NCBI GenBank assembly: GCA_021463195.1
Contig: JAJTXZ010000005.1
Span: forward strand, 1-64,000
Source of the DNA: Anaerolineae bacterium
GTDB taxonomy: Bacteria; Chloroflexota; Anaerolineae; UBA4142; SHND01
Reading direction: 5' to 3'
DNA: 64,000 nucleotides
This document shows positions 36,719 to 44,887 of this stretch, one piece after another (positions within the stretch are counted from its first letter, which is position 1; every line of letters begins with the position of its first letter). The position numbers were made by a program, and so were the translations under genes. The notes under the pieces are model-generated. The model searched no databases, had not been told where the DNA came from, and saw only the letters and a list, made by a program, of their open reading frames with translations.

Positions 36719-37525
36719 CTACGGCGGCGTAACGCGCGCTTTAAAGTTAGCTTTCGATTTTTGAACTCTAGGTTTTGGATTGCGCGGTTTGCGCTTTTGC
36801 GCTTGCTTTTGCAACTGCGCGATTTCGTCACGCGTCGCCTTGCGATAAGCGCCCGCCGCGAGTTTTCCGAGCAGCAGCGGTCCGATGCGGACGCGAATCA
36901 AGCGCGTGACCGGATGCCCCAACGCCGCGCACATGTGACGAAGCTGACGTTTTTTGCCTTCGTGCAGCACAATGCGCAGCCATGTCTGGTCGCGCCCCGC
37001 TTCGCCAAATTGCTGACGACGCCCCGCGCGCGCGACGGCATCCGCGCGCAGCCATTCGCCTTCATACGGAATGCCGCGCGTCAAACGCGCTAACGTTTTA
37101 TCTTCGGGCGCGCCCATAACGAGGACCAAGTATTCTTTTTCATGTTCATAGCGCGGATGCGTCAACCGATTCGCCAGTTCGCCGTCATTCGTCAAGAATA
37201 ACAAACCCTCGCTATTCAGGTCAAGCCGCCCCGCCGCAAACAACCGCAGGTCGCCGGGAATAAGGTCCAGCGCGGTTTTATAGTTTGCGGTATCGTCGCG
37301 GTCCGAAAGATAACCTTTGGGTTTGTGCAACAAAAAATACGCTTTGGTTTCGATGACGATGGGGCGTTGGTCCACCAAAATTTTGTCGGTCTCTGGGTCC
37401 ACTTGCGCGCCGAGTTGAGTGACCACCCGCCCGTTCACGCGCACGCGTCCCGCCGAAATCATTTCTTCGGCATGACGCCGCGAAGCCACGCCCGCCTGCG
37501 CGAGAACCTTTTGCAATCGTTCCAT
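36719..37525 (-). CDS. rluB: Pseudouridine synthase, RsuA/RluB family
   Basis: 268 residues. An N-terminal S4 domain (ERLQKVLAQAGVASRRHAEEMI) precedes the catalytic domain, with catalytic Asp in GRLDLNSEGLLFLTNDGELANRLTHP. RluB/RsuA enzymes modify rRNA uridines; RluB acts on 23S U2605 in E. coli. The basic, proline-rich C-terminal tail (about 235-268) is extra. It starts four bases after the ybaK stop, so coupling is likely. The scpB-rluB-cmk order is widely conserved in bacteria. Confidence 0.92.
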   Translation of the reverse strand: MERLQKVLAQAGVASRRHAEEMISAGRVRVNGRVVTQLGAQVDPETDKILVDQRPIVIETKAYFLLHKPKGYLSDRDDTANYKTALDLIPGDLRLFAAGRLDLNSEGLLFLTNDGELANRLTHPRYEHEKEYLVLVMGAPEDKTLARLTRGIPYEGEWLRADAVARAGRRQQFGEAGRDQTWLRIVLHEGKKRQLRHMCAALGHPVTRLIRVRIGPLLLGKLAAGAYRKATRDEIAQLQKQAQKRKPRNPKPRVQKSKANFKARVTPP

Positions 37526-37529
37526 TGTT

Positions 37530-38015
37530 TTATACTCGTTCCGTCAAATTCACCACGTGCGCGTTACTGGCGCGGACCAGATTTTCGGGCGTGATTAAAA
37601 TCTCGTTGCCCCACACGCCCGTGCCGACGCCCAAGATTGGCTCTTGCAGTAACGTCGCGTCAAGAAACACGCGAAAACTTTCGGGCTGCCAACCGAATGG
37701 CGGAATTGAACCAATGACATAGCCCGTCGTCTCGAGAACTATTTCCGGTTTAGCGAGTTGAATGTTGCGCGAGCCAACCGCTTTTTTTAAATTGCCTGAC
37801 ACAATATTTTGGTCGCCGCCCACCATCACCAAAAGTTTTTCGCCCTTATCCGTTTCAAAAATTAGCGTCTTGATCATCTGCCGTTCGCGATATCCCAACG
37901 CGCGCGCGACATTCGCCGCGCCCTTTTCAGTTGTCGGCGCGAACGTCGCTTTTTCGTACGGAATCTTGCGTTCGTCGAGAAACGCGTGCGAGGGCAGCTG
38001 CGCCATTTCACTCAT
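37530..38015 (-). CDS. ybaK: YbaK/EbsC-type aminoacyl-tRNA deacylase
   Basis: 161 residues, the YbaK/ProX fold that removes mischarged amino acids from tRNA in trans. The conserved Lys lies in MIKTLIFETD. GSIPPFGWQ supplies the G-x-P loop, and GGDQNIVSGNLKKAVGSRNIQLA is typical. Which tRNA it edits (Cys-, Ala- or Ser-tRNA-Pro, others) cannot be told. Its ATG overlaps the SET gene stop region by eight bases, which indicates translational coupling. With AlaX it is the second free-standing editing enzyme in this window. Confidence 0.9.
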   Translation of the reverse strand: MSEMAQLPSHAFLDERKIPYEKATFAPTTEKGAANVARALGYRERQMIKTLIFETDKGEKLLVMVGGDQNIVSGNLKKAVGSRNIQLAKPEIVLETTGYVIGSIPPFGWQPESFRVFLDATLLQEPILGVGTGVWGNEILITPENLVRASNAHVVNLTERV

Positions 38016-38352
38016 CCAATGCTGTTTTCACGCGCACACGGCCGACGCAATTTTCCGCGCCGCATAAACATTCAAAATCCCATGGCGCCGCGGGCAGCGG
38101 ATGCGCGAGATAATCAAACGTGATTTCTTCGTGCGGCGCAATCGCGCGCGTCGCAATCAACATCCCGTCTTGAAACGTCGCGTTCGGGTCGCATGAATGA
38201 TTCGTCACATGCATCGGCATCAGCGGCTGCGACCAATAATCGAATGGATAAATAGCTTGGCCGCGCGCGTACGCGCGGCTAGCGAACAAACTCGCCGCTT
38301 TGGCGTTGGACTGCGTGACCAGATAAAAATTTTTAGGATCGAATAAAGTCAT
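38008..38352 (-). CDS. Small SET-domain protein
   Basis: 114 residues. The SET signature NHSCDPNATFQDG, FDYLAHPLP and the cysteine cluster ECLCGAENC are recognisable. The N-terminal SET-N portion is short, so the fold may be minimal. Family enzymes methylate protein lysines using SAM. ATG 38352 has TAGGA ten bases upstream; in-frame starts up to 38385 would overlap scpB. It sits between scpB and ybaK in the long operon. It shares the domain but little else with the SET protein at 20259. Confidence 0.82.
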   Translation of the reverse strand: MTLFDPKNFYLVTQSNAKAASLFASRAYARGQAIYPFDYWSQPLMPMHVTNHSCDPNATFQDGMLIATRAIAPHEEITFDYLAHPLPAAPWDFECLCGAENCVGRVRVKTALDE

Positions 38353-38363
38353 CGAAAAATTTC

Positions 38364-39119
38364 CTACCATACCGTGTCGAACCAAGCGTTTGTAATCGAA
38401 TCGGGTTCAGCGTCCTCTAGCGCGCGGGCATGCGCTTTTTCCGACGCAGCCGCGTTTGAAATTTCCGCGCGCCTTGCGTCCGCATTTTCCACGCGCGGCG
38501 CCGCGTCCGATTCATTCGGCGCGTCATTGTCCGCGCCGTTTTCAATTTGCTCCATGCGCGGCGGCAACGCGGGCATCATATTTTCAGGCAGCGGCGGCAG
38601 TTGTTCCAAACTCGTCAGCCCGAAATACTGCAAAAAATCAAACGTCGTGCCATACAAGGTTGGATGTCCCACCGTTTCCAATTCGCCGACGGCTTCGACC
38701 AGACCGCGCGCGAGCAGCGTATGCACGACGCCATCGCAATTCACGCCGCGCAGCGCTTCGATTTGCGGACGCGTTATCGGCTGACGATACGCGATAATCG
38801 CGAGCGTTTCGAGCGCGGCGGCGGACAAGCGCGGCGCGGTGTCCAAGCCAAGATATTTTTGCACCTGCTCGGACACTTCGGGCGCGCTGACAAATTGCAC
38901 GCGTTCGCGCATTTTTTGCAGCCGAATGCCGCGCGTCGCGTATTCGCCTTCCAATTCCGCGACCACAAAATCAATCGTCGTCACGTCTTGCGCCAATGCT
39001 TGCGCGAGCGTTTCAAACGAGACCGGTCCGTCGGAAACCAGAATGAACGCTTCGATTAGGGTTTTCAATTCGGGCGCGCCATTTGGCTCTACTCTTTGCG
39101 TTTGTTCAATCATCCACAT
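38364..39119 (-). CDS. scpB: Segregation and condensation protein B
   Basis: 251 residues. Two winged-helix domains are seen: LKTLIEAFILVSDGPVSFETLAQAL, and LETLAIIAYRQPITRPQIEALRGVNCDGVVHTLLARGLVEAVGE, which is the diagnostic block. GHPTLYGTTFDFLQYFGL follows. The last 75 or so residues are acidic, low-complexity and probably disordered, which is longer than usual. ScpB dimers bind ScpA in the Smc complex. It is 34 bases from the AmaP-like gene and 11 from the SET gene. Its partner scpA is separately transcribed at 27271. Confidence 0.94.
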   Translation of the reverse strand: MWMIEQTQRVEPNGAPELKTLIEAFILVSDGPVSFETLAQALAQDVTTIDFVVAELEGEYATRGIRLQKMRERVQFVSAPEVSEQVQKYLGLDTAPRLSAAALETLAIIAYRQPITRPQIEALRGVNCDGVVHTLLARGLVEAVGELETVGHPTLYGTTFDFLQYFGLTSLEQLPPLPENMMPALPPRMEQIENGADNDAPNESDAAPRVENADARRAEISNAAASEKAHARALEDAEPDSITNAWFDTVW

Positions 39120-39153
39120 ACCGTCATTCTATTTTGCGTCGCCAACCGCGCGT

Positions 39154-39783
39154 TTATTTCGCGGCGTCTTTATTCGCCTCTTCTTGTTTGTCCGCAATCA
39201 AGCGCGGCAAATCTATGGTGGGCAAATTAGACGCGCCTTTTTTCGGCGGCTTCATTTGGTCAAGCTTGATTTGCACCTTGCCGACGCGCAACCCCAATCC
39301 GCCTTCCAATACGGCGCGCGTCACGTCCATCACTTGATCGGTTTTTTGTTTGACCGACACATCCGAAGTCGTGGACATTTCCACCATCACATCCACCGCG
39401 TCATTTTTGCCTTTAGCCACTTTCGGATCCACATTAATCACCCCGGGCAGCGGGTCCAACGCGTAGCGCAACTGAGTCGTAATCGCTTCCGCGCTCATCA
39501 GCACATCCGCGCCTTGAATGGATTTTAAACGCATGCGAACTTTGTCGCTCGGCATCAATTCAGCGTACAACAACAGCGCCGAAACAATCGCGACCAACAA
39601 CGCCAACCCCAGGCAAAACAACAGTGGAAAAATTTGGGTCGGGTCTACCAACGCCGTCAAGGTGCGCTGCGCCGCCGCCACGACGCTGTCGCGCGCAAAC
39701 AACATCGCCAAAAATCCCGCGCACGCGGAAACCAACGCGGCGAGCAGCAGCAACACCACAATCATTCGATTGATAAAATTCAC
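39154..39783 (-). CDS. AmaP-like membrane anchor protein
   Basis: 209 residues. Two membrane helices (about 5-28 and 52-74) are followed by a cytoplasmic domain resembling alkaline-shock proteins (Asp23/AmaP; SMSAEAITTQLRYALDPLPGV-like stretch and VRVGKVQIKLDQM). AmaP anchors Asp23 to the membrane in Firmicutes cell-envelope stress. A separate Asp23 gene was not seen. The C-terminal tail is charged. It lies in the cdaA operon, 34 bases before scpB. The assignment is by overall architecture, so moderately sure. Confidence 0.65.
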   Translation of the reverse strand: MNFINRMIVVLLLLAALVSACAGFLAMLFARDSVVAAAQRTLTALVDPTQIFPLLFCLGLALLVAIVSALLLYAELMPSDKVRMRLKSIQGADVLMSAEAITTQLRYALDPLPGVINVDPKVAKGKNDAVDVMVEMSTTSDVSVKQKTDQVMDVTRAVLEGGLGLRVGKVQIKLDQMKPPKKGASNLPTIDLPRLIADKQEEANKDAAK

Positions 39784-39840
39784 CGCAACGCCTCCTTGGC
39801 AAATGAATTGACGCGAGTATTATCTCGCAACGCGGAAATG

Positions 39841-42651
39841 TCAAACGCGCGTCCGCGCCGAGTTTACGCGCAACCGCCACAAAACCGCGCTCAATAACGC
39901 GATGCCCATCAACGCGACGCCGATGCCCGTCAGCGCCAGCCCAAGATAAAACGCGCGCGGACGATATAAAAACTCGACGCGATGCGCGCCCGCATCCAAT
40001 AACGTCGCGCGAAATATCACATCCGCGCGCGTCAGCGGCGCAGGCGCGCCATCCACCAACACAACCCAACCCGGGTCCCACGCATCGGTCAAAATCAAAT
40101 ATCCTTCCGAGTCTAGCCGCGTCTCGACCACCACGCGCTCTGGTTCGTACGTCACAATGCGCGCGCTTTCGTTAAACCCTTGCCCCACATCCGTATACAA
40201 TTCGGGTCCATCCGACACATAAATTTCGGCGTTGGGATGCGCGGACCGCAGTTGTCGAAACGCTTCCACATCGTCAACTTGTTTCACATTATGCGTAATA
40301 AACGCGCGCGGCGACGCGTCCGGATTTTCAAACACCGCCACGTCTTCGCTGCGATAGACCAACGTATGCCGCGCTTTGCCCACTAACGGCGCCAAATCAA
40401 TCCGCGCGTCGCCGTGCCATAGCGCCAGCCCTTGAATATGCAGCAAGCCCGCGTCAAGCTTGGGAATAATTTGCAAAGACACAATCGGCGTCGCTAAACT
40501 CGAAAATAAAATTCGCGCGCGATACGTATGCCCGACATGTTCTTGAATTGGAAAAGCGGAGCGCGCGGGAAATGACGACGCGATTTCCGGACGCGCGTGT
40601 TTAATCACGCGCGCCACATCGCTGCGGTCGTACGCCCATTCCGCCGTATCGCGCCCCGCGAGCAGCGGCTGCCGATATTCTACGCCCTGCTCATCGCGCA
40701 AAATAATCTCTGCCACCACCGCGTCATCCGACAGCTCTGCCGCTTGCGCCAACGACGATTCAATTTCAATGCCCGTCGCGTCCACCGGCGAAAATCGCAG
40801 CGGCGCGGTAATCGCGTCGGGCAAAAATGGATTGAATACATCCGCCGCTTCTGTTTTGGCGTCAACGGGCAGCAGCTGCGGAATCAAATAATAGCGCACG
40901 CTCAACTTGTTCAACATCACCGGCGACAACTGCGCGAGAAACTCGAGTGTGTTGCGCGGCGCAAGCGGCGTATAACCGTGCGCGGCTTGGACCGCATGCG
41001 CGGCGTTCAAATTCGGATACAAGCTTGAATTCATCACCGCGATCCACGGCAAAATCCATTCGCTCGTCAACACACGCGCGCCGCCGCTTAAATCCAGCTG
41101 CGCCATCACGCGCGGACGCGGAAAAATTTCGGCGCGCGGCGCGATCTGATTAAACGTCTGCGCGTACACCGCGCTGAACGCCAACACATCCAACAGCGTC
41201 AAACCCAACGCGCAAACCGTAAATAAACTCTGGCTCAACCGCGCGGCGCGTAGCGCCAACAGCAACGCCAGTCCGCCAAAAATCACCGGCAGCAAATTCC
41301 ACGCGCTGAGCCACGCGTCCACGCTCAAAGCATTCGTCAGCGCCAGAATCAAACCCGCCGCCGCGCCAAAAAATAATCCCGCGCCAAGCGCCGCGCGCGA
41401 ACTTTTCGTTTCGGCGGTTTTCGCGCGCAGCGCGTCCAAACCGATGCCCGCGAGCATCGCGACGCTGAACGCGAACGGAAATAAAAAACGCGCCGGCACG
41501 CGAAACAAATTAAAGAACGGCAGCGCGCGCAGCGCGGGATACAATGGCGTGTTGCCGCCAAACGCCAGCAGCAGCGCGCCCAACGCGGTCAAAAGCCAAA
41601 ACCACGTTTTCCATTCGCGTTTTAGCAGCGCCGCCGCGCCCGCAAACAACAGCGGCGCAATGCCCACATACGCAATCACTTCGACCGAAGTATTCGGATA
41701 CGGATTGCCGCGCAAAAACGGCGCGCCGAGCAGAGCCAAATAGAGCGGATGATACGAGAACGTCGTAAAAAAATCCGCCGCCACGCCGCCCGCGCGCGCC
41801 GATTGCTGCGCGAATTCAAAGGTCGGCAATAGTTGCGCGGCAGCAATGAGCGTCCCGATTCCCAACGCGACGAATGGCGCGACGAACAAACCCAAGCGTC
41901 GCGCCATTGCCTTGACATCTCGAGCGACGCGCGCAAACTCTGTTTCGGTTCCGCCCTCCACGAACGGCAGCGCCAACGCATACACGCTAAACATCAGCGC
42001 GTTAATCAGCGCGAATTGCGGATGCCCGCCGAACCATTGCAGCGCAAACGCCAGCGTCAGCAACGTCCACGTCAAAGGACGATGCCATGCCGCGCGCCAC
42101 AATTCAAACAACCATAACAACCATGGCAGCCAGGCGGCGACATTCAACACATTCGGATGCGTAATGCGCGCCGAACCGAATCCGCCGAGCATCAACACGC
42201 ATGCCACCAGCAGCGCGCCCGCAATCGAAATATCACGCACGCGCGCAAACAAAAATGCGCCTGCGCCAAGCCACGCGAGATGCAACAAAATGTCGTAATT
42301 TAGAGCGAGGTCAACGGGCAGCGCGCGAAAGAGCGCGAGATGCGGCGGATACAACGCGCCGCTTTGCATTTCAGCCAAAAGAGGAATACCGGCGAGGATT
42401 TCGGGCTGCCATAGCGGTAAACGTCCTGCCGCCAACGCGTCCGCGTACAAAACGCGCATCGGATAAAAAAAGCGCGCAATGTCGCCAAAAAAAAACATCC
42501 CTTGCCCGAGCGCGGCGCGCCAATACACCACAAACGGCAGCAGCGCCACCAGCGTCAAACCAATCCAATTCCAGCGCCGCAAACTGATCGCGCTTGCGGC
42601 TGTCGCGCGCGTCAAATCGCGCGGTTCGTCCAAAGTTTGTGGCGCGCGCAA
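39841..42651 (-). CDS. YfhO-family membrane protein
   Basis: 936 residues. About a dozen hydrophobic helices occupy residues 30-500. The hallmark FFGDIARFFYPMR near residue 55 and PLWQPEILAGIPLLAEMQSGALYPP are typical of YfhO, a GT-C-like fold protein linked in Firmicutes to glycosylation of lipoteichoic acid. A soluble region follows (about 510-890) before a last helix pair; it ends with DAWDPGWVVLVDG. The start is TTG 42651, one base after the cdaR stop, with AGGAG 11 bases upstream inside cdaR. The biochemical activity here is unproven; lipid-linked sugar transfer is the likely theme. Confidence 0.88.
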   Translation of the reverse strand: MRAPQTLDEPRDLTRATAASAISLRRWNWIGLTLVALLPFVVYWRAALGQGMFFFGDIARFFYPMRVLYADALAAGRLPLWQPEILAGIPLLAEMQSGALYPPHLALFRALPVDLALNYDILLHLAWLGAGAFLFARVRDISIAGALLVACVLMLGGFGSARITHPNVLNVAAWLPWLLWLFELWRAAWHRPLTWTLLTLAFALQWFGGHPQFALINALMFSVYALALPFVEGGTETEFARVARDVKAMARRLGLFVAPFVALGIGTLIAAAQLLPTFEFAQQSARAGGVAADFFTTFSYHPLYLALLGAPFLRGNPYPNTSVEVIAYVGIAPLLFAGAAALLKREWKTWFWLLTALGALLLAFGGNTPLYPALRALPFFNLFRVPARFLFPFAFSVAMLAGIGLDALRAKTAETKSSRAALGAGLFFGAAAGLILALTNALSVDAWLSAWNLLPVIFGGLALLLALRAARLSQSLFTVCALGLTLLDVLAFSAVYAQTFNQIAPRAEIFPRPRVMAQLDLSGGARVLTSEWILPWIAVMNSSLYPNLNAAHAVQAAHGYTPLAPRNTLEFLAQLSPVMLNKLSVRYYLIPQLLPVDAKTEAADVFNPFLPDAITAPLRFSPVDATGIEIESSLAQAAELSDDAVVAEIILRDEQGVEYRQPLLAGRDTAEWAYDRSDVARVIKHARPEIASSFPARSAFPIQEHVGHTYRARILFSSLATPIVSLQIIPKLDAGLLHIQGLALWHGDARIDLAPLVGKARHTLVYRSEDVAVFENPDASPRAFITHNVKQVDDVEAFRQLRSAHPNAEIYVSDGPELYTDVGQGFNESARIVTYEPERVVVETRLDSEGYLILTDAWDPGWVVLVDGAPAPLTRADVIFRATLLDAGAHRVEFLYRPRAFYLGLALTGIGVALMGIALLSAVLWRLRVNSARTRV

Positions 42652-42652
42652 T

Positions 42653-43864
42653 TCAGGGAATTTCTCCTAACACCGTAACTTCAGCGGTCGCGGGGACAAT
42701 GCTCTCGACGGTGATTTTATCCGGCACATTCACCGCGCGCAATTCGGCTTGATATGTCCCGCTCGCGCAGCGCGGCGCATCCAGCACAATTTGCACATCA
42801 TCATTTTTCAACGTCTGCAAAATCGGCAATGGCCCCGACAAGATCACCTCGACGGTATCCGGGGAAATTTTCGAAGGCAATGTGCATGTATCCGAAACGG
42901 AAACCCGCCGTCGCACTGTCTTGCCGCTTAAAACTGGCTCAACCGCCACGCGCAGCATCACATCCGCCGCGTTCAAGACGGAAACCCCTTCCGGCAATTT
43001 TAAACGCACGCGCTTGACGACATTTTCTTTGGCGCCCGCAACATCCAGCGCTTCTGTTTCCACAAAACCGCCGAGTTGATTCAACGCGTTCGGCGCGCCC
43101 ACCAAAGTCACAGTGCCAGGATCTACGCTAATATCGCTCACCCAATAGCCCGACGCCACATTGCCGACGATTAGCGCTTTGACCGCCGCGTCTTTATAAC
43201 CCACGCGTTGTTCAATCGGAATATTGACCCGCACCGTCGAAGGCGTAATCGTCAATCCCTGAATCTGATTGCCCTGCGCATCATGCAGCACAACGTTCGC
43301 TTCGCGCTCCACCGCAGTCTTGGCGCCGCGCAGCGCGACCTCGACCGTCGCGTCATTCACCCGTTCCACTTTATTTTGCGGACCACTCACGACCACCGTC
43401 GGCGGTTTAATTTCCGGCGTTTTGGTTTCATACCCCAACGGCGGTTCGTCCAATACGCGCACGCGCACCAAAAGCGGCGTCTGTCGAATTTTTTCTAACG
43501 TCACTTGCAGCGTCGGCGGGTCAAGTCCGATAATTCGCACGCGCGGATCCGCGCTCGTCGCCACCAAATTGACTTGACGCGCGCCCGGTTCTAAACCGCC
43601 CAAGTCCGCCTTGACCGAAAAATTCGCGTTGTTCAAATTTTGCCAAATATCTTCTTGCGTTCGAATGCGCACCCGCGCGGCGAGACGCGATGGATCAAGA
43701 ACCGTCATATCCGCGGCGAGATTTTCGTACGTGATCGCGATTGGATCAGGAAACAAACCTTCGCGCGTCGGATTCTGTTCATTGGTGGCGACGACCCAAA
43801 CGACCAACGCGAAAATCAACGCAATGAGCGCCGAAGAGACATTCGAAAGAAACGACCGCAGCAT
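42653..43864 (-). CDS. cdaR: YbbR-domain protein (CdaR-like regulator)
   Basis: 403 residues. One N-terminal membrane helix (about 8-27) is followed by an extracytoplasmic chain of YbbR repeats, roughly four, each with a PxxVxVxGP-like strand (PPTVVVSGPQNKV, PGTVTLVGAPNAL, PDTVEVILSGPLP). CdaR binds and tunes the diadenylate cyclase CdaA. The ATG overlaps the cdaA stop (TAATG), so translation is coupled. The order cdaA-cdaR is the standard one, but glmM, usually third, is replaced here by a YfhO protein. Confidence 0.92.
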   Translation of the reverse strand: MLRSFLSNVSSALIALIFALVVWVVATNEQNPTREGLFPDPIAITYENLAADMTVLDPSRLAARVRIRTQEDIWQNLNNANFSVKADLGGLEPGARQVNLVATSADPRVRIIGLDPPTLQVTLEKIRQTPLLVRVRVLDEPPLGYETKTPEIKPPTVVVSGPQNKVERVNDATVEVALRGAKTAVEREANVVLHDAQGNQIQGLTITPSTVRVNIPIEQRVGYKDAAVKALIVGNVASGYWVSDISVDPGTVTLVGAPNALNQLGGFVETEALDVAGAKENVVKRVRLKLPEGVSVLNAADVMLRVAVEPVLSGKTVRRRVSVSDTCTLPSKISPDTVEVILSGPLPILQTLKNDDVQIVLDAPRCASGTYQAELRAVNVPDKITVESIVPATAEVTVLGEIP

Positions 43865-44712
43865 TAATTCTTTTGCGCCAGCTTGTCCGAGTGCGTTGCT
43901 CCCAAAATGGGAGCAAGAAAACGACGCATCGGACTATTGGGATTGCGCCCCGTATACAAGATAGTGAGCGTGCGATTCAATGGACCCTCATCCAAATTGC
44001 GAAGCAGCCGCCCATTCTGCGCGACCGAAATGGCGCCGGTTTCTTCCGACACCACTAGCGCAATCGCGTCCGTGCTTTCGGTCACGCCCAACGCCGCGCG
44101 ATGACGCGTGCCCAAATCGCGGTCCACATCAGGATTTTCCGACAACGGCAACATACAGCTCGCCGCCAAAATTCGCTCATCGCGCACAATCACCGCGCCA
44201 TCATGCAGATTTGTATGTTTGTTAAAAATATTGAGCATCAAATCCACCGACACTTCGGCGTCCAAGCGCACCCCCGTATCCACATACTCTTGCAAACCGG
44301 TGCGCCCTTCAAGAATAATCAAGGCGCCATATTCTTGACGCGATAACGCGCCCGCGGCGCGCGTGAGCGTCGCCAAAAATTTGGTGGTCGCGTCCGTCGT
44401 ACGCAGACCGAGCAGCGAATGCGGACGCCCCAAACGTTCAAAGGCGCGCCGCAACTCGGGTTGAAAAATAACGGGAATGGCGACGAGCAGCGCGGGAATT
44501 GAATTACGCACGAGCCAATTAAACGCGGTGAGATTCAGAAACGTGCTAGCCAGCACCGCGATAAACGCGACCAATAGAATGCCGCGCAGCAAAATCACCG
44601 CGCGCGTGCCGCGCACCAAATAAAACAATCCGAGAAAAACGAGTGTGACCAACCCAATATCCACCACACTCGATATATCTCGCAGACGCACCAGCAAATC
44701 TTGGTCACTCAT
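43864..44712 (-). CDS. cdaA: Membrane diadenylate cyclase
   Basis: 282 residues. Three N-terminal membrane helices (about 15-80) are followed by the DAC domain with both catalytic motifs, DGA (171-173) and GTRHRAALG (RHR 203-205). It condenses two ATP to cyclic di-AMP, which controls potassium, osmotic balance and cell-wall state. ATG 44712 lies 11 bases after a TACAAT box, so the message is nearly leaderless. It leads a cluster running without strong interruption to rluB and probably to plsC. No c-di-AMP phosphodiesterase was found in the window. Confidence 0.95.
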   Translation of the reverse strand: MSDQDLLVRLRDISSVVDIGLVTLVFLGLFYLVRGTRAVILLRGILLVAFIAVLASTFLNLTAFNWLVRNSIPALLVAIPVIFQPELRRAFERLGRPHSLLGLRTTDATTKFLATLTRAAGALSRQEYGALIILEGRTGLQEYVDTGVRLDAEVSVDLMLNIFNKHTNLHDGAVIVRDERILAASCMLPLSENPDVDRDLGTRHRAALGVTESTDAIALVVSEETGAISVAQNGRLLRNLDEGPLNRTLTILYTGRNPNSPMRRFLAPILGATHSDKLAQKN

Positions 44713-44723
44713 AGCGCGCCCGC

Positions 44724-44753
44724 ATTGTATCGCAACATCCACATTTCATCCAA
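44724..44753 (-). promoter_or_regulatory. Promoter of the cdaA operon
   Basis: On the minus strand, TTGGAT (44748-44753), an 18-base spacer and TACAAT (44724-44729). The predicted start is about 4-5 bases before the cdaA ATG. Confidence 0.5.
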
Positions 44754-44848
44754 CCACATCGCGGCGCGCGCCAGTCCGTCGCGTTGATTGTCATTTCAAA
44801 CGCGCGCAAGAAATTTCATCCGCCCCCAGCGCAGCGCGCACGCGCCCC

Positions 44849-44881
44849 AAAAAAAATGTCACGCAGCATCGCGTGACATTT
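44849..44881 (-). terminator. Intrinsic terminator of the TPR gene
   Basis: An 11-bp stem (44854-44864 with 44871-44881) and 6-base loop, followed on the minus strand by a T-run. It lies six bases beyond the TPR gene stop. Confidence 0.88.
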
Positions 44882-44887
44882 GACGGC

